Shown here: positions 62,827-64,000 of the stretch, piece after piece
How positions within the stretch are numbered: the first letter of the stretch is position 1
Layout of the letters: every line of letters starts with the position of its first letter
NCBI GenBank assembly: GCA_964536015.1
Contig: CAZHVS010000001.1
Location: 1 to 64,000 of the forward strand
DNA length: 64,000 bases
Direction: 5' to 3'
DNA from: CAZHVS01 sp964536015
GTDB lineage: Bacteria > Bacteroidota > Ignavibacteria > Ignavibacteriales > Ignavibacteriaceae
Notes under the pieces: model-generated
Seen by the model: the letters and a program-made list of their open reading frames with translations, nothing else
Told to the model about the DNA's origin: nothing
The model's database searches: none
Made by a program: the position numbers and the translations under genes

Positions 62827-63055
62827 TTGTGTTCCTTTTCTATCTCACTGAATAGAGTTAAAGGTTAATAAAAAACTTTTGCACAAACATAAGGGAATTC
62901 TTTTTAAATGCAAAAACGAAAAAAAATAATTTTTGACGGAGAGCATTTTTATAAAAATTATTCTTCTTTTTTATGTTCTCAATACTTAATTTTTGAAAGG
63001 AAAATTTATTCTTCCTACTCCTAAGTTATTTTTTTCAAAATTAATTGGATTTAAT
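62827..63055. other. Divergent intergenic region between pyr operon and C25 protease gene
   Basis: This AT-rich stretch must hold the start sites of both directions. I see no promoter good enough to call. Confidence 0.3.
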
Positions 63056-64000
63056 ATGATAAAAAACAAAGACCTTCAAACCTTAAAGAGGATAGGACAA
63101 GTATTTTTCATAGTACTTCTTTTCTCTTCTTTAATGTACTCTCAGGAATTTTCTTACAACGATTCCTGGGGAGCTTCAGGCTTCACATTAACGAAGCAAA
63201 ACAATGCGGGTATTGAAATTACTTTCTCTGTTCCGACTTTCACGTTAGCTGATGTGAATGTATTTGATCAGACAATGAAAGCAGCAACAATCCCAGGTAT
63301 CTTCTTACCAAACGACGCAGGCAAACCAGACCTTGCCGGAACAGGAAGATACATTGCGATACCAACCGGTGCTTCAGTAAAATACACAATTCTTTCTTAC
63401 AGAAAAGAAGTTTTCCAGAATATTGAAATTGCACCTGCTCCTGTATTACCATTAGATAATGATGATTCAGAATTGATTTACGAAAAGGATATGGCAGTCT
63501 ATGGAAAGAATGCTTATTATCCTGAAAGTCCTGTAACATTATCTGACGTAACAACAATTCGCGGTGTTGAAGCTGTTATGCTTGGAATTACACCTTTCCA
63601 ATATAACCCTGTTACAAAAGAACTGGTAGTTTATAAAGACTTAAAAGTTCAAGTTGAATTTCAGGGTGGTAAAGGAACATTTGGAGATGAAGCATACCGT
63701 AACAGATGGTGGGAACCAATTCTTAGCGATATATTCCTGAATTATTCGAGTTTACCGCCAGTTGATTTTGATAAAAGAGATTTAACAAAATCACTTGCTG
63801 ATGGTTACGAATATGTAATTATTGTACCAAACAATCCTGAATTTTCACAATGGGCTGATACATTAAGAAGATTTAGAATAGCACAGGGAATAAAAACAGG
63901 CATATTTAAACTTTCTGATATTGGCGGCAACGTAGTTGCTACTATTAAGAATTGGGTAAATAATGCATATAATAACTGGACAATAAAACCAGTTGCAATT
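63056..64000 (+). CDS. C25 (gingipain-like) protease, N-terminal part, runs off the window
   Basis: The frame is open from ATG 63056 to the window end (315 residues, no stop). It has a signal peptide (FFIVLLFSSLMYSQE), a propeptide of C25 type (WGASGFTLTKQNNAGIEITF, GVEAVMLGITPFQYNPVTKE) and the beginning of the catalytic domain (YEYVIIVPNNPEFSQWADTL, FRIAQGIKTGIFKLSDIG). The catalytic His and Cys would lie beyond the edge. C25 proteases are exported by T9SS and can process other sorted proteins, such as those at 1999 and 21809. Confidence 0.88.
   Translation, partial: MIKNKDLQTLKRIGQVFFIVLLFSSLMYSQEFSYNDSWGASGFTLTKQNNAGIEITFSVPTFTLADVNVFDQTMKAATIPGIFLPNDAGKPDLAGTGRYIAIPTGASVKYTILSYRKEVFQNIEIAPAPVLPLDNDDSELIYEKDMAVYGKNAYYPESPVTLSDVTTIRGVEAVMLGITPFQYNPVTKELVVYKDLKVQVEFQGGKGTFGDEAYRNRWWEPILSDIFLNYSSLPPVDFDKRDLTKSLADGYEYVIIVPNNPEFSQWADTLRRFRIAQGIKTGIFKLSDIGGNVVATIKNWVNNAYNNWTIKPVAI

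Overview
The window is an AT-rich bacterial chromosome segment. Its proteins suggest the Bacteroidota/Chlorobi/Ignavibacteriota side of the tree, most likely an Ignavibacteria-like organism. The reasons are three proteins of the type IX secretion (T9SS) world, two with the 'NFPNPFNP'/'NYPNPFNP' C-terminal sorting signature and one gingipain-like C25 protease, together with a TonB-dependent receptor with a carboxypeptidase-like plug extension, the long form of IspG, and a CRISPR repeat of the long (46 bp) type known from Bacteroidota Cas9 loci. This is inference from protein families; no 16S gene is present.

Layout. 1-1840: CRISPR array (24 full repeats plus one truncated), no cas genes in view. 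1999-3600: T9SS-sorted surface protein. 3722-9424: one operon for a CecR/YbhGFSR-like efflux system (TetR regulator, HlyD-type adaptor, two ABC ATPases, two ABC-2 permeases) with a palindrome-rich operator. 9579-13222: Fe-S protein, RtcB RNA ligase with archease, EamA exporter. 13211-17507: PdxH and a fused E2/E1 2-oxoglutarate dehydrogenase. 17555-17771: tRNA-Gly and tRNA-Val. 17863-21206: a small redox gene group with a decayed duplicate. 21351-25956: surface/lipoprotein genes and a LytS/LytR-like two-component system. 26196-26380: tRNA-Cys and tRNA-Gly. 26446-31518: tRNA/protein maintenance genes, an AraC regulator, SPFH protein and a ribbon-helix-helix protein. 31698-36404: TonB-dependent receptor, TPR and HEAT-like proteins, AsnRS. 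36419-37239: orphan nuoJ-nuoK. 37425-38294: small ORF and a badly frameshifted lipoprotein pseudogene. 38435-48709: OsmC, RecJ-RuvC-RuvA, RNase P RNA, zinc-ribbon and Nif3 proteins, IspG, DJ-1/PfpI, DnaG. 48706-57605: hybrid histidine kinase with a degenerate receiver, NusG-like protein, YhaM-like nuclease, sirtuin, PTS IIA, HisRS, Lgt, RlmB. 57652-58857: aminotransferase. 58858-59541: a 100-N assembly gap, flanked by an exact 55-bp duplicate, and a 21-bp minisatellite. 59980-62826: pyrR-pyrB-pyrC with a leader that looks like an attenuator. 63056-end: start of a C25 protease.

Most of the window is ordinary housekeeping sequence. The parts most worth a second look are the pyr leader (a short leader ORF that runs through a terminator hairpin and overlaps pyrR, with the hairpin also covering the pyrR ribosome binding site), the minisatellite and its assembly break, the CRISPR array with its abrupt truncated end, the complementary loss of ABC motifs in the two ATPases, the E2-E1 fusion, the orphan nuoJK pair, and two decayed genes. 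I did not find a clearly new multi-gene system.
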